Shown here piece by piece: positions 7,443-16,400 of a DNA stretch of 47,963 bases; within the stretch, counting starts at the first letter, position 1, and each line of letters begins with the position of its first letter. The notes below the pieces were generated by a model. It saw nothing but the letters and a program-made list of their open reading frames with translations, had not been told where the DNA came from and did not search any database. The position numbers and the translations under genes were made by a program. The stretch is from Flavobacterium sp. GTDB taxonomy: Bacteria > Bacteroidota > Bacteroidia > Flavobacteriales > Flavobacteriaceae. Where the stretch lies: positions 1 to 47,963 of the forward strand of contig NZ_JAPZUB010000025.1 in NCBI RefSeq assembly GCF_027533505.1, read 5' to 3'.

Positions 7443-8159
7443 TTATGAAGATTTAAAAAAATTGGGGTTTTCCTCAAAAGCAGTTCCAATCACCACCATC
7501 GTGGCCCCGGCTTGGTGGGCGGCTTGAATTTGGGCGAAACTACGAATACCGCCTCCCACAATCAACGGAATCGTTACCGATTGGGCTACTGTGGCAATCA
7601 TTTCGAGGGGTACCGCGTGTTGCGCCCCACTCCCCGCTTCGAGATACATCAGTTTTTTACCCAACAATTGTCCCGCGAGTGCCGTCATTGCTACGTGTTG
7701 GGGATTATTACGGGCCAAAGGCTGTGTGCCACTCACGCGTTGCACCGCGGTTTCCGTTCCGCTTTCAATAAGCAGATACCCTGTGGGAATGACTTCTAAC
7801 GAAGTGTGCTGCAATAAAGGCGCGGCTTTGACTTGCTGTTCAATTAAATATTCGGGGTTGCGTCCTGAGAGTAAGGACAAAAACAAAATACCGTCGGCGG
7901 CTTCGGTGATTTGTGCATAATCGCCAGGAAACAAGAGCACGGGCAGGCCGGATTCATGTTTGAGTTGGGTGACCAATTCCTCCAAATGTGGTCCTTCAAA
8001 GGTACTGCCACCCACAAGGAGATGGGTGACCGGAGTCCCTTGGAGTCGTTGGCACAAATCAGCCCCCTGCTCCGGCTGGGTTTTCTCGGGATCAATAAGC
8101 ACCGCCAACAAGGACTGTTGGTTTTGGTAGGCCGTAAATATGGAATCGTATACCTTCAT
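7443..8159 (-). CDS. Geranylgeranylglyceryl/heptaprenylglyceryl phosphate synthase
   Basis: The 238-residue TIM-barrel prenyltransferase joins a polyprenyl diphosphate to sn-glycerol-1-phosphate, the archaeal stereoisomer. Family marks: LIDPEK near the N-terminus, LLVGGSTFEG, LFPGDY, the YLEAGSGA loop and the phosphate-binding IVGGGIRS near the C-terminus. Bacteroidota carry such an enzyme although they do not make archaeal membranes; the product's role is not settled. Its ATG overlaps the stop of the upstream phosphopantetheinyl transferase (TAATG), so the two are translationally coupled. Confidence 0.93.
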   Translation of the reverse strand: MKVYDSIFTAYQNQQSLLAVLIDPEKTQPEQGADLCQRLQGTPVTHLLVGGSTFEGPHLEELVTQLKHESGLPVLLFPGDYAQITEAADGILFLSLLSGRNPEYLIEQQVKAAPLLQHTSLEVIPTGYLLIESGTETAVQRVSGTQPLARNNPQHVAMTALAGQLLGKKLMYLEAGSGAQHAVPLEMIATVAQSVTIPLIVGGGIRSFAQIQAAHQAGATMVVIGTAFEENPNFFKSS

Positions 8160-8788
8160 TAGGATTCAAAAACGCAGACAAAGATATAGTCTTCGCGCTG
8201 AATAAAATGCACGGGGAAAAATTCTGTTTGGTGCTTAAAGTCCAAACGCGCCACCGTAGTTCCCTCGGCAGGCGCAAAGGGTTGTTCACTGATGTGATTG
8301 GGGTAACTAATGCCTTTTTCATTTTTGATTTTAAACACCGCTTCTTTGATACTCCAAATGATGGTGGCTTTTTGGAGTTGTTCGGCGAGCGATAAACCCG
8401 TTAAATGTGTATCTACATCCATAAATCGGGGAGCTATCTTGAGCACTTTAGGCCGCATGGCTTCAATGTCAAGACCGAGGTTTTCGTCACTGATGGCGAC
8501 TGCCGCAAAGCCATAGGAATGGGAAATTGAAACGTGATGGCCATCAGACAAATGGGGTTTCCCACTGGTGTCGTAGGTGAGATCGGTATCGGCATAGCCG
8601 AGATGCTGCAGCAAATGGCGTACGGCGAGAAACCCTTTTTGGTGGACTTCCGATTTGAGTTTGTGCAAGCGAATGAGGGAATAATCTTGTAAGAGAACTC
8701 CAGCAATCAAATAGTCTAAAGGCTCGTCAATTTTCCAGAGGTGCAGTTGGGTTTGTGGACGGATGTGTATGGTTTCGTAAAATGGCAT
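8159..8788 (-). CDS. 4'-phosphopantetheinyl transferase (Sfp type)
   Basis: The 209-residue enzyme transfers the phosphopantetheine arm of coenzyme A to a carrier-protein serine. It has the two-lobed Sfp architecture, with the Mg-binding GLDIEA (Asp107, Glu109) and WSIKEA (145-150, containing the conserved Lys-Glu pair), and the SISHS segment that contacts CoA. Length and motifs match the Sfp/AcpT group rather than short AcpS. It is the first gene of a pair with the GGGP synthase; the start lies just after a hairpin repeat. Confidence 0.93.
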   Translation of the reverse strand: MPFYETIHIRPQTQLHLWKIDEPLDYLIAGVLLQDYSLIRLHKLKSEVHQKGFLAVRHLLQHLGYADTDLTYDTSGKPHLSDGHHVSISHSYGFAAVAISDENLGLDIEAMRPKVLKIAPRFMDVDTHLTGLSLAEQLQKATIIWSIKEAVFKIKNEKGISYPNHISEQPFAPAEGTTVARLDFKHQTEFFPVHFIQREDYIFVCVFES

Positions 8789-8802
8789 TGGTGCAGTTTA
8801 TC

Positions 8803-8915
8803 CTAGCCCCGATAGTAGTGGAAATCCTTTTTGGGGTGGTGGTAATGACGTGAATCTGATACGCTTGACGGCATCACCCCAAAAAGATTGCAACGGATAG
8901 CGGGAAATAGCTTCT
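8803..8915 (-). repeat. Dispersed hairpin repeat, copy A
   Basis: An inverted repeat in the gap between the PPTase gene and sahH. TTTTTGGGGTG (8828-8838) pairs perfectly with CACCCCAAAAA (8875-8885), and the outer arms (CCCCGATAGTAGTGG and CAACGGATAGCGGG) also pair imperfectly. Read on the minus strand it has the frame CCCGCTATCC ... hairpin ... GGATTTCCACTACTATCGGGGCT, shared with copies at 10546-10600 and 33088-33147. Confidence 0.75.
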
Positions 8916-9001
8916 TATTATTTTTCTGATTCTTAGCGGGTTAAATCGGATTAACGATTCATAAAATTACATTAAAGTTTTTTATTTCGAAACTTAGTTT
9001 G

Positions 9002-9009
9002 TAATTTTG
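9002..9009 (+). promoter_or_regulatory. -7 box of the sahH promoter
   Basis: TAATTTTG matches the Bacteroidota TAnnTTTG element and lies 34 bases before the sahH ATG. A clear -33 TTTG at the right distance is not evident. Confidence 0.5.
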
Positions 9010-9043
9010 CACCCTCAAATATAAACACAAATATACACAATAC

Positions 9044-10360
9044 ATGAGTACGAAAACTGTGCCTTACGTGGCGTACAAAGTTAAAGACATTTCCCTAGCC
9101 GCTTGGGGACGTAAAGAAATTGAATTGGCAGAAGCTGAAATGCCAGGTCTAATGGCATTGCGTGAAGAATACGGTGCTTCGCAGCCTTTAAAAGGAGCGC
9201 GCATCGCAGGATGTTTGCACATGACGATTCAAACTGCGGTTTTGATTGAAACCTTAAAAGCATTAGGAGCTGAAGTAACTTGGTCTTCATGTAACATTTT
9301 CTCGACACAAGATCACGCTGCGGCTGCAATTGCTGCTGCGGGTATCCCCGTGTATGCTTGGAAAGGTATGAACGAAGAAGAGTTCGACTGGTGTATTGAG
9401 CAAACGTTATTCTTTGGGGAAGATCGTCAGCCGTTGAACATGATTTTGGATGATGGTGGAGATTTAACCAATATGGTTTTCGACCGTTACCCAGAATTAA
9501 TCAGCAACATCAAAGGGTTGTCGGAAGAGACGACTACAGGAGTGCACCGTTTGTATGAGCGTATGAAGAATGGTACCTTACACATGCCCGCAATTAACGT
9601 AAACGACTCGGTGACAAAATCGAAATTTGACAACAAATACGGTTGTAAAGAATCGGCTGTAGATGCGGTTCGTCGTGCAACGGATGTGATGTTGGCTGGG
9701 AAACGCGTGGTAGTTTGTGGCTACGGTGACGTAGGAAAAGGGACAGCGGCTTCGTTCCGTGGTGCAGGTTCTATCGTTACGGTAACTGAAATCGACCCAA
9801 TCTGTGCGTTACAAGCGGCTATGGACGGATTTGAAGTGAAAAAATTAGATACGGTGATCGCTACTGCTGATATCGTAATCACGACTACAGGAAACAAAGA
9901 CATCGTAGTAGGTCGTCACTTCGAAAACATGAAAGACAAAACAATCGTATGTAATATCGGTCACTTTGATAACGAAATCGACATGGCTTGGTTGAACGCG
10001 AACTATGGCGAAACCAAAATCGAAATCAAACCACAAGTGGACAAATACAACGTGAACGGTAAAGACATCATCATCTTGGCCGAAGGTCGTTTAGTGAACT
10101 TAGGTTGCGCTACGGGTCACCCCAGTTTTGTAATGAGTAACTCATTTACTAACCAAACATTGGCACAAATCGAATTGTGGAACAACAGTGCGAACTACAA
10201 AAATGAAGTGTACATGTTGCCGAAACATTTGGATGAAAAAGTAGCCGCGTTACACTTAGCGAAATTAGGCGTGGAATTGGAAACCTTAAACCACGAACAA
10301 GCCGAATACATCGGAGTTCAAGTAGAAGGGCCGTACAAGCCTGAGTATTACAGATACTAG
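9044..10360 (+). CDS. sahH: Adenosylhomocysteinase
   Basis: S-adenosylhomocysteine hydrolase splits SAH to adenosine and homocysteine, removing the product that inhibits methyltransferases. The 438-residue protein has the N-terminal substrate domain ([16 protein letters not shown], then [17 protein letters not shown]), the NAD-binding [19 protein letters not shown] and the C-terminal signature ending KPEYYRY that closes over NAD. The DDGGDLT and [13 protein letters not shown] segments hold active-site residues. It is monocistronic, with a TAATTTTG promoter box upstream and a terminator at 10461-10490. Confidence 0.98.
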   Translation: MSTKTVPYVAYKVKDISLAAWGRKEIELAEAEMPGLMALREEYGASQPLKGARIAGCLHMTIQTAVLIETLKALGAEVTWSSCNIFSTQDHAAAAIAAAGIPVYAWKGMNEEEFDWCIEQTLFFGEDRQPLNMILDDGGDLTNMVFDRYPELISNIKGLSEETTTGVHRLYERMKNGTLHMPAINVNDSVTKSKFDNKYGCKESAVDAVRRATDVMLAGKRVVVCGYGDVGKGTAASFRGAGSIVTVTEIDPICALQAAMDGFEVKKLDTVIATADIVITTTGNKDIVVGRHFENMKDKTIVCNIGHFDNEIDMAWLNANYGETKIEIKPQVDKYNVNGKDIIILAEGRLVNLGCATGHPSFVMSNSFTNQTLAQIELWNNSANYKNEVYMLPKHLDEKVAALHLAKLGVELETLNHEQAEYIGVQVEGPYKPEYYRY

Positions 10361-10456
10361 TATTAGACGTTAGACATTGGACGTTAGTCTTTAGTCTTTA
10401 GAATTTAGATTGAATTTTCGCAAAACTCATAATTCATAATTCATAACTCATAATTT
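10361..10456. repeat. Simple direct repeats after sahH
   Basis: Two runs of short degenerate repeats: TTAGACGTTAGACATTGGACGTTAG followed by TCTTTAG units (10363-10402), then four copies of CATAATT/CATAACT (about 10427-10456). They are non-coding and look like slippage-generated intergenic filler. Confidence 0.7.
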
Positions 10457-10460
10457 ATTA

Positions 10461-10490
10461 AAGTCGTTTCTTCATGGAGACGACTTTTTT
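10461..10490 (+). terminator. Terminator of sahH
   Basis: Stem AAGTCGT (10461-10467) / ACGACTT (10480-10486) with a 12-base loop, followed by TTTTT. It lies about 100 bases beyond the sahH stop. Confidence 0.8.
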
Positions 10491-10545
10491 TATGGCGTTC
10501 CCCCGATGAGGAATACGGCTAAAATTTCGAGTTGGGCTATCGGGG

Positions 10546-10600
10546 TCAGGCTTTCCGCTGTATCTCCCGAAGGATCGGGAGGATGCCGCTTCAATCCTTA
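10546..10600 (+). repeat. Dispersed hairpin repeat, copy B
   Basis: CTCCCGA (10564-10570) pairs with TCGGGAG (10575-10581) around an AGGA loop. The flanks CTTTCCGCTGTATC and GGATGCCGCTTCAATCC match the frame of copies A and C. No coding sequence overlaps it. Confidence 0.7.
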
Positions 10601-10604
10601 ACGC

Positions 10605-10662
10605 AAGGAGAGAAAAGAAGAAAGAAGAAAGAGAAAAGAAGAAAGAAGCAAGAGAAAAGAGA
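10605..10662 (+). repeat. Purine-rich dispersed repeat, copy 2
   Basis: A run made only of A and G except one C, built from GAAGAAAGAGAAAAG units. It matches the minus strand of 89-125 with one extra AAAGAAG unit. Confidence 0.6.
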
Positions 10663-10687
10663 AAGCCAGTGCAAAACACTGGCTTTT
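10662..10687. terminator. Strong hairpin terminator beside the toxin-antitoxin patch
   Basis: A perfect 10-bp stem, AAAGCCAGTG (10662-10671) / CACTGGCTTT (10677-10686), with loop CAAAA. It follows the minus-strand HepT gene and the peptidase relic, so it may end the HepT/MntA transcript; it can also stop plus-strand readthrough. Confidence 0.75.
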
Positions 10688-10690
10688 CTA

Positions 10691-10750
10691 TTATAAAGTT
10701 TCTTTCAACCCTTTGTAAAATTCATTTTGCCAAACGATGGCGTTTGCCTT
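10691..10750 (-). pseudogene. Relic of an S9 peptidase 3' end
   Basis: Read on the minus strand these bases encode NAIVWQNEFYKGLKETL and a stop, against NAMVWQREFYKWLKETL at the end of the intact S9 peptidase at 11424-13328 (14 of 17 residues the same). The relic is open to the left only as far as the HepT stop and has no start. It lies directly beyond HepT, so the HepT/MntA pair is bracketed by two copies of the peptidase tail, about 730 bases apart in direct orientation. Either the pair arrived together with a homologous 3' end, or a tandem peptidase copy was mostly lost. Confidence 0.85.
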
Positions 10751-10751
10751 A

Positions 10752-11102
10752 TTAAAAATCATCGTTGTCCAAAATGGCTTGAACATTAACTTTCAATTCG
10801 GGTAAATTTATTTTAATTACATTCCAAATCGTGAAATCATCGATACCAAAATATTCATGAATAACTAAATTTCGTAATCCAATGATTCTCGCCCAGGGTA
10901 TTTCTGGATGATTTAACAGTAAATTTTGTGATAATCTATTACAAGCCTCTCCAATAATTTCAAGCTGTCTCAAGGTTGCATTAAACATCATAGAATTTTT
11001 TACAAAATGCTCTATATCGGTATCTTGCAAATAGTTTTCAATTTCAGTTATTGCATCCAAAACATGAAGCAATCGCACTTTATCACCTAATCTATCTTGC
11101 AT
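10752..11102 (-). CDS. hepT: HepT-like HEPN toxin ribonuclease
   Basis: A 116-residue all-helical HEPN (DUF86) protein. The active-site motif R-x4-H-x-Y is intact as RNLVIHEY (Arg77, His82, Tyr84). In studied HepT/MntA systems the Arg and His cut RNA and the Tyr is the residue AMPylated by the MntA antitoxin. The gene overlaps the upstream mntA-like gene by 11 bases, so the pair is translationally coupled, antitoxin first. The stop abuts a relic of a peptidase gene end, suggesting insertion. Lower GC than the flanking genes is apparent by eye. Confidence 0.92.
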   Translation of the reverse strand: MQDRLGDKVRLLHVLDAITEIENYLQDTDIEHFVKNSMMFNATLRQLEIIGEACNRLSQNLLLNHPEIPWARIIGLRNLVIHEYFGIDDFTIWNVIKINLPELKVNVQAILDNDDF

Positions 11103-11385
11103 AAATTAACTTCTTTTCTTTATCTACTATTGGTTTGATGTATTTTGACAAACCGCGTTCAGAAATCAAATCCACTTTTTTGGACAGTAGTTCTTGTAAA
11201 TCCAATTGCATCTGAATAAATTCTAATCCAATAGGCTGCGAATAATCCAACTCTACCAACAAATCAATATCGCTAGTATCATTTTCTAAATCTTTACTGT
11301 AAGAACCAAAAAGATAGGCTTTCAAAACGGGTTGCTTTGAAAAAAAATCCCGTATAATATTGATTTGATTGCTATTAAGACTCAT
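11092..11385 (-). CDS. mntA: MntA-like nucleotidyltransferase antitoxin
   Basis: The 97-residue minimal nucleotidyltransferase carries the catalytic G-S-x10-D-x-D motif intact: Gly27-Ser28 and Asp39, Asp41 in LFGSYSKDLENDTSDIDLL. Proteins of this type transfer AMP onto the HEPN partner and so silence its RNase. The partner is the overlapping downstream hepT-like gene. The pair sits just beyond the 3' end of an S9 peptidase gene and probably has its own promoter in the AT-rich gap at 11386-11423. Confidence 0.92.
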   Translation of the reverse strand: MSLNSNQINIIRDFFSKQPVLKAYLFGSYSKDLENDTSDIDLLVELDYSQPIGLEFIQMQLDLQELLSKKVDLISERGLSKYIKPIVDKEKKLIYAR

Positions 11386-11423
11386 CTTTAAAGTATTTAA
11401 ACAAAATTAATCAAAAAAAGCAT

Positions 11424-13328
11424 CTATAGAGTCTCTTTCAACCATTTGTAAAATTCACGTTGCCAAACCATCGCATTTTGGGGCTTCAACACCCAATGGT
11501 TTTCATCAGGGAAATACAAGAACCGACTCTTGATTCCTTTCAACTGAGCCGCTTGGAAGGCTTCTTGTCCTTGTCCAATCGGCACACGGTAAACTCTACC
11601 GCCTTGAATAATTAAAATCGGCGTATTCCAATTGTTCACGAAGTTAATCGGGTTAAACTGACTGTAGGTTTTTTGCGCCACAGCATTGTCTTTCTCCCAA
11701 TAGGGTCCGCCATGATCCCAATTATTGAAAAACACTTCTTCGGTGGTGCCGTACATACTTTCTAAGTTAAACACCCCACAATGGGAAATAAACGTTTTGA
11801 AACGGTTGTTGTGGATACCGGCCAGATAAAACACCGAATACCCGCCATAACTTGCCCCTACCGCACCCAAACGGGTTTTGTCGACATAGGCTTCTTTCGA
11901 CACATCATCAATCGCCGATAAATAATCTTGCATTACTTGACCGCCCCAATCTTTCGAGATTTGTTCGTTCCATGCCACCCCATGACCGTGCATTCCACGA
12001 CGGTTGGGCGCCACTACAATATAGCCTTGTGAAGCCATCAAAGAGAAATTCCATCGGAACGAATACGACTGCGTCAACGGCGACTGGGGCCCACCCTGAC
12101 AATACAATAAAGTGGGGTATTTTTTAGTCGCGTCAAAGTTGGGAGGCAAAATTACCCAAACCAACATTTTCTTGTTATCGGTAGTCGTCACGTAACGGCG
12201 CTCGTATTTGGGCAAAGTCAAACTTGCATACGCCGCATCATTCACATGCGTAATTTGGTTCCACGCTTTTGATTTTAAATCATAGGTATATAACTCAGCG
12301 GCATGGTTCATATCGGTGCGGGTTACAATTACTTTGCTCCCTGAAAAGCCAACGATATCAGCCACATCAAAATCCCCATTCGTGATTTGTTTAACGGTTA
12401 TGGCTATTTTGGTCAACCCCGGATTATTGACTTCGAACAATTGTTTTGTCCCGTCAATAGCGGCTACAAAATAAATCTTCTTCCCATCGGGCGCCCAAAG
12501 GAAACTATCGACACTTCCATCCCAAGCGGCGGTTAGATTTACTTTCACTTGATCGTTGATGCGAACGATAATGTCATTTTTATCCGCTTCATACCCATCA
12601 CGTTGCATTTGCAAATACGCCAAAACCCCTTGTGCTGAAAAGGCGGGATTGGTATCGTAGCCTAAGTTGCCTTCGGTTAAATTGCGTGTCGTTTTGGTTT
12701 CGATGTTGTACTCGTACAAATCGGTATTGGTCGAAATGGCATAAGCGGTTCCGGCTTTCTTTTTACACACATAAATGATGGTATTGTTGGGTGACCAAAT
12801 GTAGTCTTCTTCTCCACCGTGTGGTTTTTGGGGTGCGTCAAAAGGTTCGCCCGCCATAATGTCAAACGGTGTGGCTTTGGGATCCTTCGCATCAGCAAAA
12901 TACACGTGGTTGTGTGTACCGTCGTTCCACGTATCCCAATGACGGTAATCGAGTCCGTTGTATACTTGCGCCGAAGACTTTTCCAATTCAGGATAAAAAT
13001 CTTTCCCCAGTACTTTTTCAACTTTGGTTTCTTGCGAAGACAATACATACTTGCCATTAGGTGATACATTGCGATTAGCTACAAGGGATTCTGCATTTTG
13101 AACCTCCGTAGCGGCGCCACCCGAAACGGGAACCGTATAATATTTTGATGACGATTTATTTTCAGCCACCGAGGGTGTCGATACTTTATATACGACCGAT
13201 TGTCCGTCTTTGGTCAATCCCAAAACGGAAACGCGACCTAACTTCCATAGCATTTCGGGTGTTAGGGTTTGCGCAGTTGCTGCAACACTCATAAGACTTA
13301 GGATTAGTATACCTATTTTTTTATTCAT
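11424..13328 (-). CDS. S9 (prolyl oligopeptidase) family peptidase, triad Asp replaced by Val
   Basis: A 634-residue secreted protein with signal peptide MNKKIGILILSLMSVAATAQ, an N-terminal beta-propeller (about 20-380) and a C-terminal alpha/beta-hydrolase domain. The nucleophile is in GASYGGYS (Ser493) and the histidine in DENHWVL (His611). The family's third triad residue, Asp in a G-x-x-D-(F/Y)-R motif, is Val579 here (GGRVYRVP); a one-base GAT-to-GTT change would do this. Homologues such as DPP5 release dipeptides from periplasmic peptides. Activity may be lost or reduced unless another acid substitutes. The reading frame is otherwise intact. A second copy of its last codons lies at 10691-10750. 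Confidence 0.93.
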   Translation of the reverse strand: MNKKIGILILSLMSVAATAQTLTPEMLWKLGRVSVLGLTKDGQSVVYKVSTPSVAENKSSSKYYTVPVSGGAATEVQNAESLVANRNVSPNGKYVLSSQETKVEKVLGKDFYPELEKSSAQVYNGLDYRHWDTWNDGTHNHVYFADAKDPKATPFDIMAGEPFDAPQKPHGGEEDYIWSPNNTIIYVCKKKAGTAYAISTNTDLYEYNIETKTTRNLTEGNLGYDTNPAFSAQGVLAYLQMQRDGYEADKNDIIVRINDQVKVNLTAAWDGSVDSFLWAPDGKKIYFVAAIDGTKQLFEVNNPGLTKIAITVKQITNGDFDVADIVGFSGSKVIVTRTDMNHAAELYTYDLKSKAWNQITHVNDAAYASLTLPKYERRYVTTTDNKKMLVWVILPPNFDATKKYPTLLYCQGGPQSPLTQSYSFRWNFSLMASQGYIVVAPNRRGMHGHGVAWNEQISKDWGGQVMQDYLSAIDDVSKEAYVDKTRLGAVGASYGGYSVFYLAGIHNNRFKTFISHCGVFNLESMYGTTEEVFFNNWDHGGPYWEKDNAVAQKTYSQFNPINFVNNWNTPILIIQGGRVYRVPIGQGQEAFQAAQLKGIKSRFLYFPDENHWVLKPQNAMVWQREFYKWLKETL

Positions 13329-13384
13329 AACTCGAAAGGTTTAGTTTGTGGGAATAGTGATTCCGCCTTAAAAGTAATAAAAAA

Positions 13385-13402
13385 ACCACTCCGAAGAGTG
13401 GT
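13385..13402 (-). terminator. Terminator of the metalloprotease gene
   Basis: On the minus strand, ACCACTC-TTCG-GAGTGGT followed by a T run: a 7-bp stem with a stable TTCG tetraloop, just after the metalloprotease stop. Confidence 0.9.
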
Positions 13403-13427
13403 CTTTTATGAATTGAAAAAACGGATA

Positions 13428-16400
13428 TTATTGTTTGATAAATCGTTTTGTAGCGGCTCCTTCAGGAGTAGCAACTTCCAAAAGATAGGTGCCTGGCGCA
13501 AGGTTTTGCACTTCAATACCCTCCCCTTGAGTGGTGCCGCGTTGTACTTCTTGACCCATTACATTCACAATGCGGTAAGAAGCCTCTTGCGCTAAGTCGG
13601 AAATATACAACACATCACGCACAGGGTTTGGATATACTTTTACTGCCAACGCTGGGGTACTCTCTTCTTCACGAGCTGTAGCAGTGATGTTTACCGTATA
13701 ATCTTCCACTTGACCAAAACCGAAAATCTCACAAGCGGTCGGCACGGCATTGTACTTCATAGAAACACGCATACGCGTAGTGCCTAAAGCTGCTGTGGTT
13801 GGAATGGTGAACGAACCCGATACAGGCGTTGTTGTTGTTGCATTGCGCGAGAACACACGCTCACCCGTATCCAAGAAATCGCCATCGCGGTTTAAATCGA
13901 TAAATACGGCATAGCCTTCACGATATACTGTGGAAGTCCACGTTGGGGTAATGGTGATCGTATTGGCCACACCACGCACTAAATTGGTAGAGATTGCCGT
14001 AAAGTCTTCATAACCCGCGGTACCTGTTGAAGCATTATTGATGGTTCTTAATTGAACGCGACCAATGCGCTCATCGGCAGTGCTGTTTCCTTGCGAAGCA
14101 CAGTACGTAACTGAAGCCGTTAACGTAGTCACGGTAACGGTATTACTGTTGACTGAAACATTACCCGCTGCATCTTTAGCACGCACGTTAAAGGTATACG
14201 TTGTTGCAGCCGTTAATCCAGTTACGGCAAACGTAGTGCTGGCCGTTGATCCGATTAAAGTAGTGCCACGGAACACATCGTAACCTGTTACTGCCACATT
14301 ATCGGTAGCGCCTGTCCAAGACAAGTTGGTACTGGTTGTTGTTGTCCCAGAAGCAGACAACGTAGGCGCTGTAGGAGCAGTAGTATCCGGCGCAGTGGTT
14401 GTTACAGACACCGCATTACTGGCGACAGAAACATTGCCAGCAGCATCTTTGGCACGAACCGTAAATGAATACGTAGTTGCGGGTGTTAATCCCGTTACTG
14501 CAAATGTAGTAGCGGCAGTAGAACCCAATAAAGTAGCCCCTTGGAATACATCATATCCGGTTACTGCTACGTTATCGGTAGCACCCGACCATGATAAGTT
14601 GGTTGATGTTCCCGTTGTTCCCGAGGCGCTTAACGTTGGTGCTGTAGGCGCTTGCGTATCGGCTACACCTGAAACAATAGTGAAATTGGCATTAGAAACG
14701 TCAAAGAAAATATGGTTGGTTCCTTTCACCATAATACGACAAGTGGTACTTGGTGTATTCGGAATAGTAACGGCTTGCGTTCCGTCATTGGGGGTAGCCG
14801 CTAATAGCGTTGACCAAGTGGTTCCTCCGTTAGTCGATAAAAGAATATCAACATTGGCACAGTTTACTCCATTGGCCGTAGTACCAGCCACATTCCAAGT
14901 AATAGTTTGTGACGATCCTCCTGTATAGGAAACAGCTGTGTTGGGCGCTGTTACCGTAAACGGACCAGCCGTACCATTTACGGTTACAATCATATCGTCG
15001 CTATTGTTATTTCCACCACCGATGCGGTTATCGCGAACGGTTAAACGGAAATTCATTGTACGGGCCACCGAAGGCAAAGCTTCTACGGTAATTTCAGTTC
15101 CCGCTGTAGTGGTAGCACCCGCTAAGATTGATTGCATTCTCGGGAAATAACGCACAGGAGAAGTAGACGAATTATACGAACGGAACGTAGGACCGCTGGT
15201 ACGGGTAGCACTAGCCGCCGAACTCGCCCCTGTAGCCGTTGAAGCGGCGTTGTCAAACTGCTCCCAATTGTACGTGATTACATCGCCATTGCTATCGGAT
15301 CCAGTTCCTGTCAACATAAAAGGGGTACTGCGTGGAATCGTATAATCCAAACCGGCATTGGCCGTGGGCACTGCATTTCCAGTTGGCGTATTCACCGAAC
15401 AGGTTTTGGCTTTGATATTGTTGGTCACTTGCTGGATGCTAAATGCATGAAAATACGCATCCGAATTGGGCTGCACATCTTGACTGGTGATTCCAGCGTA
15501 GCCCATGATCGTCGATCCAGAACCCGGCTCCATGTTGGCCCCTGTTCCTTCGTTACTCATAGAAAATGTATGATTCGCTCCAAATTGGTGCCCCATTTCG
15601 TGGGCTACGTAATCGATATCAAACGTATCCCCTGTTGGAATCGTACTTGAGGTAAAAGCACTTCCTTTTCCAGAAGCACAAATACAACCGATACACCCGG
15701 CATTTCCATTGTTGGATGCTCTTACAAATAAATGTCCTACATCATAATTCGCATCACCAATTACCGAAGTTAAAGTAGATTGCAATTGACTGTTGTAGCT
15801 CGTGGTATAAGGATCTGTTGCTGCATCGGTATAAATAACCAAGTCGGTATTGGCAATCAACACCATACGCGCATTGAAATCATTTTCAAAAACCCCATTG
15901 ACACGTGTCATGGTATTATTTACAGCAGCTAGTGCTAAGGCTTTTGTTCCACCAAAATAGGCAGTATACTCTCCCGTACAGGACAATGCCAAGCGGTAGG
16001 TGCGTAATACACCATCATCAGCATTAGGGCGCGCTTCCATACTGTTGGTTAAGACTTGTGCCATGGGTTCGTCATCCACCAAACAACGAAAGGTATCTGA
16101 AGCGGCATAAGACCCCTTTTGAAAAATAGTATAGGTGTTTAAGTCCTCCGTCAAAGGTTCGATAAACTCCGCTTTGCGATCGGCACCAAGCACCATCGAT
16201 TTAAATCCTAGTGGGGAAACACTGAAATAGGCCGTTAAGGTTGGATTATCAACCCCGTAGCCGATATAGGATTTAATTTCAGGATATTGTGCAGCTAGAG
16301 CAGGATCCATATTGGAATTTTCAAACACTTGAAAACGCTCCATAGCCCCTTGACTGTTGGGAATTTCGACAATTACAGCACTCGAACGACCTGTAAAGTT

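Noticed and set aside
10361..10456. Short regular repeats that could suggest a CRISPR array
   Set aside because: Units are 7-12 bases, degenerate and without unique spacers; no cas genes are near.
14326..14928. A 200-codon Val/Ala/Thr-rich open frame on the plus strand
   Set aside because: It is antisense to the fibronectin repeats of the metalloprotease; the repeat composition keeps it open.
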